Origin: PALSA-693 sp963780345
GTDB taxonomy: Bacteria > Actinomycetota > Acidimicrobiia > Acidimicrobiales > Palsa-688
Direction of reading: 5' to 3'
Assembly: GCA_963780345.1 (NCBI GenBank)
Contig: CAWABU010000006.1
Span: 1,178,001 to 1,242,000 of the forward strand
Length of the DNA: 64,000 nucleotides
In this document: in pieces, positions 17,955-26,495 of the stretch
Numbering within the stretch: position 1 is the stretch's first letter
How the letters are laid out: each line of letters opens with the position of its first letter
Position numbers and translations under genes: made by a program
Notes under the pieces: generated by a model
What the model was told of the DNA's origin: nothing
The model's database searches: none
What the model saw: the letters and a program-made list of their open reading frames with translations, nothing else

Positions 17955-18236
17955 TTAAGTTGTTCGATAGCTCGGAGACGAGTCAGTCCTCTCCGTCGGG
18001 TTGGCTTCCTGTCCGTTGCGAACGCATATCTCACGAAGGGCTTGGTCCAGGAGCTGCATCGCTCCTTCAGCGGTCATTGCTCCGGCATGCCAGGCCACTC
18101 GCAGCTGCGTTGCGACAAGGGCCAGCCGCAGGGCCTCACAGATCACCTGATCAGTGGTCGGGAGAGACGCGCGGCGCCTCGTTGCACCGCCGCCGGTGTC
18201 ATTGCTCGGGGAGTCCAATACGACAATGTCGTGCAC
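17955..18236 (-). CDS. Small helical protein of unknown function
   Basis: A frame of 93 residues lies between two hydrolase genes, 6 bases after the first stop and 25 bases before the next start. Its centre (DQVICEALRLALVATQLRVAWHAG, then GAMQLLDQALREI) would form two amphipathic helices; the tails are polar and low-complexity. I do not recognise a family. The GTG start has no strong ribosome binding site, so coupling from the upstream gene is likely if it is made. Tight packing and helix-like composition support a real gene. Confidence 0.5.
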   Translation of the reverse strand: MHDIVVLDSPSNDTGGGATRRRASLPTTDQVICEALRLALVATQLRVAWHAGAMTAEGAMQLLDQALREICVRNGQEANPTERTDSSPSYRTT

Positions 18237-18242
18237 CGGTGA

Positions 18243-18953
18243 TCACCCGGTGGGCTGGCGGGCTTCAATGGCAGCCTCGGTGAGCTTCGCTACGTCCCCT
18301 GGATGCGAGACCATCGCCAGGTGGCTCGACGGCACTTCGACGACGGTTGCACCCATGCGCTTGGCGAACTGCCGCTCGGCGTCGGGTGGAAGGGCCTCAT
18401 CGTCGGTGGCGACCAGATACCACGAAGGCAGAGACTTCCAGGCCGGGACGCCCATAAGTTCGCCGAATGCGGCAGCGGCTAAGGGCTGCTGAACGGCATA
18501 AAGGACTTTGGCCTGGACTGGATCGACATCAGCCGCGAAGTGATTCACGAAGTCGTCCTGTGACAGCCAGACGAAGCCTCTCTCGTCGACGAACTGGTGG
18601 GCCAGCGCCGGGGTTGGAGGGCCCTGCCCCAGGAGGGCACCGAGTGACTCTCCTTCGTCCAGCCCGAAGGCGGCGATGTAGACCAGAGCGACGACGTTCG
18701 GTGCGTCCGCCCCCAGTGCTGTCATGATCTGACCACCGTAGGAGTGCCCGACGAGGACGGTCGGGCCATCCTGGAGGGCCAGCACCTGGCGGAGCCGGGC
18801 GACGTCGTCGGCCAGAGAGGTCAGTGGAAACTGGGGGGCCGTGACCTGGTAGCCCTCGGCCTGTAGTTGCTCGATGACGGCGCTCCAGCAAGAGCCTTCC
18901 GCCCATGCTCCATGGATGAGGACGACCGAAGTTGCTGATTTGCTTGACTCCAT
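18243..18953 (-). CDS. Alpha/beta hydrolase
   Basis: This 236-residue single-domain alpha/beta hydrolase has the oxyanion region VVLIHGAWAEGSCW, nucleophile elbow LVGHSYGG (Ser71), an Asp in ATDDEALPPDAE and the catalytic His in VPSSHLAMVSHP. These features match the MhpC-like/salicylate esterase-like subgroup. ATG 18953 follows GAAAGGAAAACGAAA. It heads a probable operon with the small ORF and the MBL hydrolase. Three further members of the same subfamily occur in this window (13933, 19113, 35433), suggesting paralogue expansion. Confidence 0.92.
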   Translation of the reverse strand: MESSKSATSVVLIHGAWAEGSCWSAVIEQLQAEGYQVTAPQFPLTSLADDVARLRQVLALQDGPTVLVGHSYGGQIMTALGADAPNVVALVYIAAFGLDEGESLGALLGQGPPTPALAHQFVDERGFVWLSQDDFVNHFAADVDPVQAKVLYAVQQPLAAAAFGELMGVPAWKSLPSWYLVATDDEALPPDAERQFAKRMGATVVEVPSSHLAMVSHPGDVAKLTEAAIEARQPTG

Positions 18954-19112
18954 TTTCGTTTTCCTTTCTCTTTCGTCGTACACCACGATTCGATATGTCA
19001 CCGAGGACTCAGGTCACCGAAGGCAACCGGAAGCAGACTGGTTCAGTGGTGCCGGCATCTCGGAGGACCGGCGCTGGCAGGGTCCGCCGCGACACCGCTC
19101 CGGACGCCACCG

Positions 19113-19991
19113 TTATGACGTGGACCGCACGGCCTGGTTGATCACGTTGGCCACTGCCCATGGTCGCCTGATCATCGACAGGTGACCTGCTTTCACATGG
19201 GTGATCTGCGAGTGCGCACGCTGAGCCATGAAGGTCAGCTCGGCCGGCGGAATAACCTGGTCGTCAGTGCCGATCACGGCCCAAGACGGAATATTCTCCC
19301 ACGCAGGAGGTCCAGAGGGAGCCGTGAAGGCGCCGAGTGCGATCGGGCGTTGCGTCGCTGCCAGCACGTTCGCCACCTGCGTCGGAACGTCGGTCGCGAA
19401 GCACGAGTCGAAGCCGGAATAGTCCGTACCGGGGGAAGTCTTCAGGTACAGGTCGTAGTCACCTGCCGGTTGCGACGGGTTGACCACGAAGTTGACCACG
19501 TTGTTCAGGTTGCCGCCTCCTGCCAAGCAGGACCCGGGCTGTGCGAACGTGAGCTGCTGGACCGTCTCGCCCGCGGCGGGCTCGAAGGCGTCGGCGTAAA
19601 CGAGTCCCTTGACGTTCGGGTTCCCGATGGCGGCGTTTGTGATAACCATTCCACCGTAGGAGTGCCCCACCAGGATGATCGGACCAGAAATTGTCTTCAG
19701 ATAACTGGCGAGATAGGCCGAGTCCGATGCAAGTCCCTTCAGTGGGTTCGGCGGCGCGTTGACCGTATACCCCTCCCGCTGCAGTATCGAGATCACTTGG
19801 TCCCAGCTGGACCCGTCGGCAAAACCTCCATGCTCGAGCACGATGGTCGGCTTGGGGCCATCAGCCCGTTCTGGTGAGACATGCCGCACTTGTGCGCTAG
19901 CGAAGACGGGCACCACCAACAGCGATGCGACTACAACCGAGAGTGCGGCAGCGCACACGGCTGAGATACGCCAGATGACCTTGCTCTTCAT
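19113..19991 (-). CDS. Secreted alpha/beta hydrolase
   Basis: This 292-residue protein starts with a typical signal peptide (basic MKSK, a hydrophobic core to about residue 30, likely cleavage after ASA at 31-33). The mature part is an alpha/beta hydrolase: TIVLEHGGFADGSSW, nucleophile elbow LVGHSYGG (Ser111), IGTDDQVIPP with the acid and VKAGHLSMIRRP with the His. It has two extra cysteines (SCLAGGG and DSCFATD) that could form a disulfide outside the cell. ATG 19991 has AAGGAGA 4-5 bases upstream. It is a paralogue of the cytoplasmic hydrolases nearby, adapted for export. Confidence 0.92.
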   Translation of the reverse strand: MKSKVIWRISAVCAAALSVVVASLLVVPVFASAQVRHVSPERADGPKPTIVLEHGGFADGSSWDQVISILQREGYTVNAPPNPLKGLASDSAYLASYLKTISGPIILVGHSYGGMVITNAAIGNPNVKGLVYADAFEPAAGETVQQLTFAQPGSCLAGGGNLNNVVNFVVNPSQPAGDYDLYLKTSPGTDYSGFDSCFATDVPTQVANVLAATQRPIALGAFTAPSGPPAWENIPSWAVIGTDDQVIPPAELTFMAQRAHSQITHVKAGHLSMIRRPWAVANVINQAVRSTS

Positions 19992-20502
19992 CGTTTCTCC
20001 TTCTGATTTGACCGCACCGTCGTTGGGACGGCGTGCCGAGCGCCGGGTCGCGCTAGGACTTGAGTGGCGTCGGGAGGCCGCCACGACGCTCGGAGTCGTC
20101 GACAATGAGCGGGAACATGGATCCTCTCTGGTCTCGGTCGCGGCACTGCGCCTGGCCGTGCGTTCCTTCAATATGCGCCTGTCCGGTCCGGGTGCATATC
20201 CCACGTGCGCGGTATTCGGAAGGCGTCCGACCGAGTGGTAGAGGCCGAAGTACGCCAAGGGTCCGCCAGACGGACCACGACGTGATCTCGTGGGAGAGAG
20301 TCCTCATCGGCCAAACTCGGGTCCACTCGGGGGGGCGACCGCCACTTCGCCGCACACCCCTCGCCCGGCGCGACCGCCTGCACCGGTACGATCCCAGTAG
20401 TGAACTCCCGACCGTCTCGGCTGCCATCAGGTCGATTGGGCCGAGGCTAAGTGATGTCCTTTGGTGTCATCCTACTGAGTTGCACGCCGGAACATACGCT
20501 GG
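19992..20502. other. Intergenic stretch between divergent genes
   Basis: About 510 bases separate the secreted hydrolase (leftward) from the GAF-LuxR regulator (rightward). No gene is recognisable. Promoters for both should lie here. The GAF-LuxR protein, encoded divergently, is a natural candidate regulator of the hydrolase. Confidence 0.45.
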
Positions 20503-21762
20503 TTGCTCGCCGTCACGTCGAGCCTCGACCGGAGTCGTACGACACCAGGCGATACCTACCTGCGTTGCGATACATTGCCACCGTGGGCAGCCGGCCAGGA
20601 CGCTCCTTTGCCTGATGTCGACTCTTCCCGCCTGACCCGACCGTTATCAGACCTGGCCGAATCGCGGGGGTTGCGATCTTCTCCTCGAGAGGAGATCAGT
20701 ATCTCATGGCGGAGGTCCAACGACGCGGGCTTAGATCCGCAGCATCATCACGTCCCTTGGATCGACGAGATCGACCGTGAAGCTCTCCTCCTTCGCGTGT
20801 CACGACCGGTGGTAGACGAGCTCGTAGATGACCTGGGTACGGTGAAAATGACCGTGGTCGTCGCTGACAGCCATGCCCAGGTGCTAGATCGCCGTGAGAC
20901 CGACCGGGCCTTGACCGCGCCTCTCGACCGCCTCGAATTCGCCCCCGGCTTCGTCTTCGCCGAAGAGGCGGTCGGTACGAACGGCATCGGCTCGGCGATC
21001 GCTGAAGGCAAATCTTTCCTCGTCGAAGGTTCCGAGCACTTCTCGGATGTCTTCACCGGTTTCGCATGCGCCGGCGCACCTGTTCTGGACCCTAAAAGCG
21101 GCCGGATACTCGGCGTCGTCGACCTGACCTGTCCGGCTCCAGATGCGCACCCGCTCATGTTGCTGACGGCTCTTCGTGTAGCCCGAATGATCGAGCAGCG
21201 TCTCATCGACGAATCGAACGTACGAGAGAAGCTGGTGTTGCAGAAGTTCCTCCGGAAGCAACGCAGCGTCCGGGGCCCCGTCGTCTTCGTGGGCCCGAGA
21301 ACGACGCTCTCGAATGCGGCCGCAAGCCGGTTCGTCGATCACGCAGACGAGGAGCTCCTCCGAGACGATGCGCAACGGATAGTGTCGGAAGGCCGACTGG
21401 GATTTCAAGAGATCACCCTGAGCACCGGTCGACACCTGCTCATTCGTTGCGAGAAAGTGGTCGACGGCGGAGATCCGATCGGGATCATGTTGGAACTACG
21501 AGCAGCCGCAAACCTCGAGGTTGAAGTGGTTGACTCTTCCAACGGCCGTAGGCCGCGACGGACGGGCTTGACACGGGCCGAGCAAGGCGTGGCTGAGTTG
21601 GTCGTAGACGGATTCACGAACAAGCAAATAGCGGAGCGACTGTTTATTTCCGCTTACACGGTGGACTCTCACCTTCGATCGATCTTCAAGAAGCTTGGTG
21701 TGAGCTCCCGCCTCGAACTCACTCGGGTCGCGCTCGCCTTGCAACTCGTCGTCCCCGATTGA
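20503..21762 (+). CDS. GAF-domain LuxR-type regulator
   Basis: The frame is 419 residues; the true start is uncertain and may be 30-40 codons further in. EEISISWRRSNDAGLDP resembles the N-terminal signature of AcoR-type GAF activators. A GAF domain follows (VVVADSHAQVLDRRE, then FVFAEEAVGTNGIGSAI, GVVDLTCPAPDAHP). The middle region lacks the sigma54 AAA domain of AcoR. The C-terminus is a LuxR helix-turn-helix: GLTRAEQGVAELVVDGFTNK and SAYTVDSHLRSIFKKLGVSS. It is thus a GAF-sensing, sigma70-type regulator. It is divergent from the secreted hydrolase at 19113. Confidence 0.85.
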   Translation: MLAVTSSLDRSRTTPGDTYLRCDTLPPWAAGQDAPLPDVDSSRLTRPLSDLAESRGLRSSPREEISISWRRSNDAGLDPQHHHVPWIDEIDREALLLRVSRPVVDELVDDLGTVKMTVVVADSHAQVLDRRETDRALTAPLDRLEFAPGFVFAEEAVGTNGIGSAIAEGKSFLVEGSEHFSDVFTGFACAGAPVLDPKSGRILGVVDLTCPAPDAHPLMLLTALRVARMIEQRLIDESNVREKLVLQKFLRKQRSVRGPVVFVGPRTTLSNAAASRFVDHADEELLRDDAQRIVSEGRLGFQEITLSTGRHLLIRCEKVVDGGDPIGIMLELRAAANLEVEVVDSSNGRRPRRTGLTRAEQGVAELVVDGFTNKQIAERLFISAYTVDSHLRSIFKKLGVSSRLELTRVALALQLVVPD

Positions 21763-21934
21763 TCGGCCGAGAACGTCGGGAAGGTAGGCCGCGGCCGGGT
21801 CAGCCCAGCACCAGCCGGCAGCAGTGTTGAGGATGGGCCAATCAGCAGCGCGACGGCGAGGATGCCGTCGATGGTGGTCAAACTCGGGGCCAGGTTTTGG
21901 CAGCCGCCTAGCCCTCAGCCCGCGACGGTTAGCG

Positions 21935-22096
21935 TCAGCGCCGGTCGCGTCTGTCGTCGCGTCGGTCCTCCCGCCGGTCGCTGCGACGGTTGACGCCGTG
22001 AGCGACGACGGCTGCGGTTCCAACGACTGCTGCGGTGCGCGCGACGGGGGCGCCGATGACGCCGCGCCGGGCTGCGCGTGCGGGTCGGAGTGGCAT
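21935..22096 (-). CDS. Small basic protein following DUF6325 gene
   Basis: This 53-residue protein has an Arg-rich N-terminus, a short hydrophobic Ala/Val segment (about residues 19-33) and a highly charged tail of Arg/Asp repeats (DRREDRRDDRRDRR). Its ATG at 22096 lies one base after the DUF6325 stop. Similar tiny proteins with one weak membrane segment commonly follow DUF6325 genes in actinobacteria. Probably a small membrane-associated partner; function unknown. Confidence 0.7.
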   Translation of the reverse strand: MPLRPARAARRGVIGAPVARTAAVVGTAAVVAHGVNRRSDRREDRRDDRRDRR

Positions 22097-22097
22097 G

Positions 22098-22544
22098 TCA
22101 GTCTCCTTCTTCGTCGGCCTCGAGTGAGGCGAGGATGGCCTGGATTGGGATCCGTCCGTTGGCGATGAGCTGGCCGCCGGATCGGCGGGCGGCGGAGGCG
22201 AACGGCGCCGCCCAGGTGTTCTCCCATACCAGCACGCCGGCCGTTGTTCCTGGTTCCATGGCCGCGGCCAGGTGGGTGATGTCCTCTGCGGCGAGCAGCT
22301 CGGCGAGCTGGGTTTCTGCGGTGCGCAGCTCGTCGAGTTGCTCGAGGTCATCTATTTCCATGGCCTCGATTGCTCCGTCGGCGTCCTTGGCCAGGATGAC
22401 GAGGTCGAGTAGGCGGATGGTTCCCGACTCGACCAGCTTGGCCAGTTCCTTCGCCATCTCGCCGGTGAAATGGGAGGCACCTGGGGGGAACTCGACGACC
22501 AGGTAGTCTACCGGACCCAGCTTATCAACATCAACATCAGCCAT
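22098..22544 (-). CDS. DUF6325-family protein
   Basis: This 148-residue acidic protein matches the DUF6325 pattern: LGPVDYLVVEFPPGASHFTG near the N-terminus, LVESGTIRLLDLVILAKDADG, an acidic linker, then AGVLVWENTWAAPFASAARRSGG and a final ANGRIPIQAILASLE. Function is unknown; members are often in stress-related clusters with small membrane or SHOCT proteins. ATG 22544 is preceded by GAGGAAGGA. It forms a two-gene unit with the downstream 53-residue protein. Confidence 0.88.
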   Translation of the reverse strand: MADVDVDKLGPVDYLVVEFPPGASHFTGEMAKELAKLVESGTIRLLDLVILAKDADGAIEAMEIDDLEQLDELRTAETQLAELLAAEDITHLAAAMEPGTTAGVLVWENTWAAPFASAARRSGGQLIANGRIPIQAILASLEADEEGD

Positions 22545-22618
22545 TGCTGTCCTTCCTCATTTGTCTCGGGCGTGAGAAATCTGCCGGAGAGTTCGTTTCG
22601 GGTGGCGCCCGCCTTGGT

Positions 22619-23575
22619 TTACTGGCGGATCGGGTGCAGACGCATCTCTGCTTCGTCGTCTCTTATCAGGTCGCCGCTCAAGTCTACGGTCACTCGGTGC
22701 AACGTGCCTGTGAGCATGACGGGTGGCTTGTGGTCGGGGGTGACGGGTGACTCAGGGTTGGCGCCGCAGGTCAGCGCGCCCGGATTGAAGGCGATGGGCG
22801 TGGTCATCGGGACGTCTTCTTGGCCAACCAGATTGTCGTCGATGTAGAGCTGAGAGTGTCCGCGGGCGCCTCGGACGTGCATGATTTCGATGTCGCCGGT
22901 CGGCTCGAACTCGAACCGGAGCCGGTGCTTACCGGTTGAGACGGGCTCGGCCGAGGTGACCGATACAGCTGTCTCCCTGAGTAGTTGTGGACGTAGCGCA
23001 GCCTGGCGGCTTGCACGTAGAAGGAGTAGCCACCGGCGGCGGTGGCCTGGCAGAGGAGCACCCCCTCGGCGCCGCCGTCGGGGAGGTCCACGTCGGCGGT
23101 CATGCTGTGCGGGCGGTTGAGGACTCGCGGGGGCGGCGCAGAACGGGACGGTCCGGATGTGCGGGAAGTACACGTCACGGTCGCGTCGTGCGGCCACTTA
23201 CCGGTTTCTCTCCATGAGTCGCACCAGGCCGCTGCCGTCGACGGGTAGCACGTCGTAGCGGCCGGCCTCGACGTACCAGGTGGCGATCATTTCGATGAGC
23301 TTGTCGCGATGCTCGGCGGCCACATTGTGGTTCTCGGCGAAATCCTCGCCCACATGGTACAACTCCCACCCCCGATGATCGAGTTCGGTCAGGGTGCCGG
23401 GCGCGAGCGACTCCCACTCGGGCACGTCCGGATCGTGGCCCGACAGCTCGGCGGCGGCGGGGACCACGCCCAGCTCCTTTCTGACGGGCGAAGACCCTAC
23501 GCGATAGGCGTCCCAGCCGTTATCGAAGACGCCGGCGTAGCGGTCGGCCCACTCCTTGGCCACGTGGTGCGGGCT
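22619..23575 (-). pseudogene. Arylsulfatase, C-terminal half, multiply broken
   Basis: Segments of a type I arylsulfatase can be followed across frames. HHVAKEWADRYAGVFDNGWD and PVRKELGVVPAAAELSGHDP come from the mid-region. A deletion then joins ESLAPG to DHRGWELYHVGEDF. After VLPVDGSGLVRLMERNR there is an in-frame TAA (23200-23198). The C-terminal beta domain follows in two frames: RDVYFPHIRTVPF, then RVLNRPHSMTADVDLPDGG, then back to PVSTGKHRLRFEFEP and NPGALTCGANPESPVTPD. The active-site C/S-x-P-x-R region is absent. It is inactive beyond doubt. Confidence 0.88.
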
Positions 23576-24256
23576 GCGCAGGGCCAGCCGCGCCGCCGGC
23601 AGCGAGGTGAGGGCTTCGTCGAGTTTGCCGCCCGCCGCCCAGACCCGAGCCCCGTCCAGTTGGGCCAGGTAGTCGAAGGCCGGGCGCCCACCGCCGAGCA
23701 TGCCCAGGATACGTTCGTTCACCTCGGCGGCAGCCGCCAGGTCGTGGCGCTCCAGGGCCAGCAGCGCCACGGTGCGCGGGCCGGAGATGGCGAAGTAGTA
23801 GCGTCCGAAGCCGAGCCCGGCACCGGCTGTCAGGGCCTGGTCGCTCAACGCTTCGGCCTCGTGCAGGGCCCCCTGGGCCCGGGCGGCGTCGCTGATGACC
23901 CCAGGGCATCGCACCTGCGAGACAGCCGGACTCGACTGGGCGGAGGCCACAGTATCAGCGAGCTGGCGAGCTTGGCCGAACGGAGGTAGGCGTGGCAGCA
24001 CATGGCACCACGTCGACCCCGACGAGCCAGTCGCCGAGGCGGACGATGCCGGTCGCTGCCCAGCCCGAGCCAGGTAGTCGGCGGCGGTCGTCTGCAACTG
24101 GCGCTCCAGAACGGGGTCACGACCGTGGAGCTCGGCTCGGACGACTTCTTTGATGAGCTGGTGGTAGCGGTAGGTACCGGCCTCGGCGTCCATCATTGTC
24201 ACGAACAGGTGGGATCCGGCTCCGCCCGACCGACGATCGTGGTGGCAGCGGTCCAT
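23576..24256 (-). pseudogene. LAL/MalT-type regulator fragment fused in frame to arylsulfatase
   Basis: About 227 residues resemble the middle of a MalT/LAL regulator: MMDAEAGTYRYHQLIKEVVR (the YRYH-x-L segment), LERQLQTTAADYLARAGQ, then TPR-like helices (ALHEAEALSDQALTAGAGL, RTVALLALERHDLAAAAEVN, GGKLDEALTSLPAARLAL). Both the ATPase part and the LuxR HTH are missing. The frame passes without interruption into arylsulfatase sequence at about 23575. The fusion is therefore a product of recombination between two unrelated genes. Confidence 0.75.
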
Positions 24257-24478
24257 CCTCTGCGGGCACCTGGTGTCCGAGGATGGTTGCGCATATCGGA
24301 GCCTGTTCTCGAGTCGGTTCGGCCGCCACCGGTACTCGCGAAGATGGGTCTAGAATATTAACCAGTCCACCTCGGACGCAGAGTCCTCGCTTTTTCGGGG
24401 GCAGATAGGGGGTTCCAATGGGAACTCCAACCGCATTCGTGTCCTTTGATCTTTGGTCTGGCTGAGGAGCGTCCGGTT

Positions 24479-25618
24479 ATGTTTGGTTGGCATATTCCTT
24501 CGCCGGACGAGGCGATGTTGATTAGCGGAGCTAAGGGCCGCAGTGACGCCGCGCCGTTCAAGATCGTGAAAGGCCATGGGGCCTTCGTTTTGCCGCTTCG
24601 GTCCAAAGTGTCGTTTCTTACCTTGTCGATGCAGGAGGCCGAGGTACTGGAACCGTGCGTGACCCAGCAGGGAATAACCCTGGCCGTGAAGGCGGTCATT
24701 GCCTTCAAAGTTGGCAACGATTACGAGTCGATCACGAACGCGGCCACCCGCTTCCTGGCCGACGAGGATCAGATGACCCGGCTGACCGGGCGAATCTTTG
24801 CCGGACATCTCCGGTCTATCGTTGGGTCGATGACCGTCGAGGATCTCATCCGTGAGCGCCAGAAGCTCGCCGCGGAAGTCCTCGATCAGTCGAAGCCCGA
24901 GATGGCCACGCTGGGTCTGGTGGTTGACTCGCTGCAGATCGAATCGATCGACGATCAAGGCTCGGGCTACATCAAGGCCCTCAGTCAGCCTCACGTGGCC
25001 GCGGTCAACCAGACGGCGGCCATCGCTCAGTCGGCCGCCGATCAGGCCGCTGCTCAGGCCCGCCAGGAGTCGGACCGCAATCAGGCCGAGTACGCCCGCC
25101 GAACGTCCATTGCCCGGGCCCAGTACGACGCCGAAGTAGAGGCCGCCCAGGCGAAGGCAGCTCAGTCAGGTCCGTTGGCTGCGGCCCGGGCGCAGCAGGA
25201 GGTCCTCGCCGAACAGGCGAAGGTGGCCGAACGCAACGCCGAGCTTCGCCAGCAGCAGCTCCTTGCTGAGGTGGTCCGCCCGGCGGAGGCCGAGGCCGAG
25301 CGGATCAAGGTCCTCGCCACGGCCGAAGCCGGGGCCACGAGGGTACGGGCCGAAGCCGCCGCGGCGAACGACCGGGTTGCCCTCGACCAGCAACTCATCG
25401 CCATGCTTCCCGAAGTGATTCGGGGCACCAGCGACGGTCTGGCCCGAGCCAACATCACCGTTCTCAACGGTGCGGAGGGGTACAACCAAACCGTCTCGGG
25501 CCTGGTCGGCCAGTCCATGGCCGTCCTCGAAGCGCTCCGCGCCGGTATCCACAGCGGGGCAGTCGAACACGACACCACCGCTAATGGCGCCGTGCCATCC
25601 GAGGCTATCGCCCCGTAG
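24479..25618 (+). CDS. Flotillin-like SPFH-domain protein
   Basis: This 379-residue protein starts with an SPFH/Band 7 domain (residues 1-170: GAFVLPLRSKVSFLTLSMQE, TRLTGRIFAGHLRSIVGSMT, LGLVVDSLQIESIDDQG). It continues as a long Ala/Glu/Gln-rich coiled coil with EA repeats (about 190-300), as in flotillins. A flotillin C-terminal segment follows (IAMLPEVIRGTSDGLARANI). No clear N-terminal membrane helix is seen; association may be peripheral. ATG 24479 has GAGGAG 9 bases upstream. Flotillins organise membrane microdomains. The usual partner NfeD is not adjacent. Confidence 0.9.
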   Translation: MFGWHIPSPDEAMLISGAKGRSDAAPFKIVKGHGAFVLPLRSKVSFLTLSMQEAEVLEPCVTQQGITLAVKAVIAFKVGNDYESITNAATRFLADEDQMTRLTGRIFAGHLRSIVGSMTVEDLIRERQKLAAEVLDQSKPEMATLGLVVDSLQIESIDDQGSGYIKALSQPHVAAVNQTAAIAQSAADQAAAQARQESDRNQAEYARRTSIARAQYDAEVEAAQAKAAQSGPLAAARAQQEVLAEQAKVAERNAELRQQQLLAEVVRPAEAEAERIKVLATAEAGATRVRAEAAAANDRVALDQQLIAMLPEVIRGTSDGLARANITVLNGAEGYNQTVSGLVGQSMAVLEALRAGIHSGAVEHDTTANGAVPSEAIAP

Positions 25619-25811
25619 CACTCCCCAACCTCGGCCGATGTCGAGCCGTTCTGGGCCATGGTGAGACTCGACCCTGCTTGCTACAGCTCCCACAGCCTGA
25701 CTCAACGGAGGTTGGCCGAGAGCCGCAACAGGCCCAAGTGAGTACCGGCCGTCCGGACGGCCTGGAGGAGAAGGAGGGCCGTCATGAACTGATGGATGGG
25801 AAGGACCCCGG

Positions 25812-25970
25812 CTACTCGCGGGCTTGGTGGCAGTCAGCCATCGCCTCCTCCAAGCTGCAACCCCCGCGGAGCGTGTCGTTGAGGGCGGCGGCGCACCGCT
25901 CGGCGTCGTGGAACGCGTCGCAGATGCCCTGGGCCGTGATGGGGTCACGGGCGTAGCCGGGAGTCCCAGG
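25812..25970 (-). pseudogene. FAD-dependent monooxygenase C-terminal fragment
   Basis: Reading the minus strand gives GYARDPITAQGICDAFHDAE followed by RCAAALNDTLRGG and a final EEAMADCHQARE before TAG (25814-25812). This is the second FAD-contact motif of aromatic-hydroxylase-type flavoproteins (usually GDAGYxxDPITGQGIxDAFRDAE) and the helix after it. The Asp of GDAG is replaced (GTPG), and everything upstream is missing. Confidence 0.65.
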
Positions 25971-25989
25971 CGTGTCTTGTCAACCGCTG

Positions 25990-26190
25990 AGCGTTGCCGT
26001 GTTCGTCGGAGGCGACCAGCTCCGGGTGAGTTACACCTTCCAGTGGCCATCGGACCGGACCGCTGACCAGCGCAAACGGAGAGATCATCGGAGGCACCGG
26101 TTCCTACAACGGCGCCCGAGGCCACTTTTACGAATCGGCCAACCCCGATGGTTCATTCCAGGCTGAAAGAGCCCCTCGTAGTCAGCAACC
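25990..26190 (+). pseudogene. Allene-oxide-cyclase/dirigent-like barrel fragment
   Basis: From about 26063 the plus strand reads NGEIIGGTGSYNGARGHFYE then SANPDGSFQAE. This matches the G-GTG-x-Y-x-GARG signature of small eight-stranded barrel proteins related to allene oxide cyclase. A preceding piece in another frame (GDQLRVSYTFQW) could be an earlier strand. No start codon or complete barrel is present. Confidence 0.4.
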
Positions 26191-26495
26191 CATGACCGTC
26201 AGCTCGCGGTGCCGGCCAGCGAACTGATCTGTGGCCACTTGCCGCGTCTATCTGACCAGGTCCATGCCGCAAAGACGTCGACGCGGGTGTCACCACCCCT
26301 ATGCTCGCCGTGATCTCGCTGGAGAGGAACCTCCAGGCTACCCTGGACGCCGTGGCCCAGTTAGGTTCTGTCGACCGCTGCTGCGAACAAGTCCCGCAGC
26401 AGTGTCCCTCCTTTCGTCTACCCGTAGCCGGGTAACGAGCATCCTTCTTGTTGGCACATCAACGGTCGCGCCATGACCAGGAGGGAGACACTTGG

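Larger units (their letters stand above)
25619..26495. other. Remnant-rich stretch between flotillin and CoA-transferase genes
   Basis: There is no intact gene in about 880 bases. Two decayed fragments are recognisable and listed separately: a minus-strand flavin monooxygenase tail and a plus-strand allene-oxide-cyclase-like piece. The remaining DNA shows no coding pattern. Confidence 0.5.
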
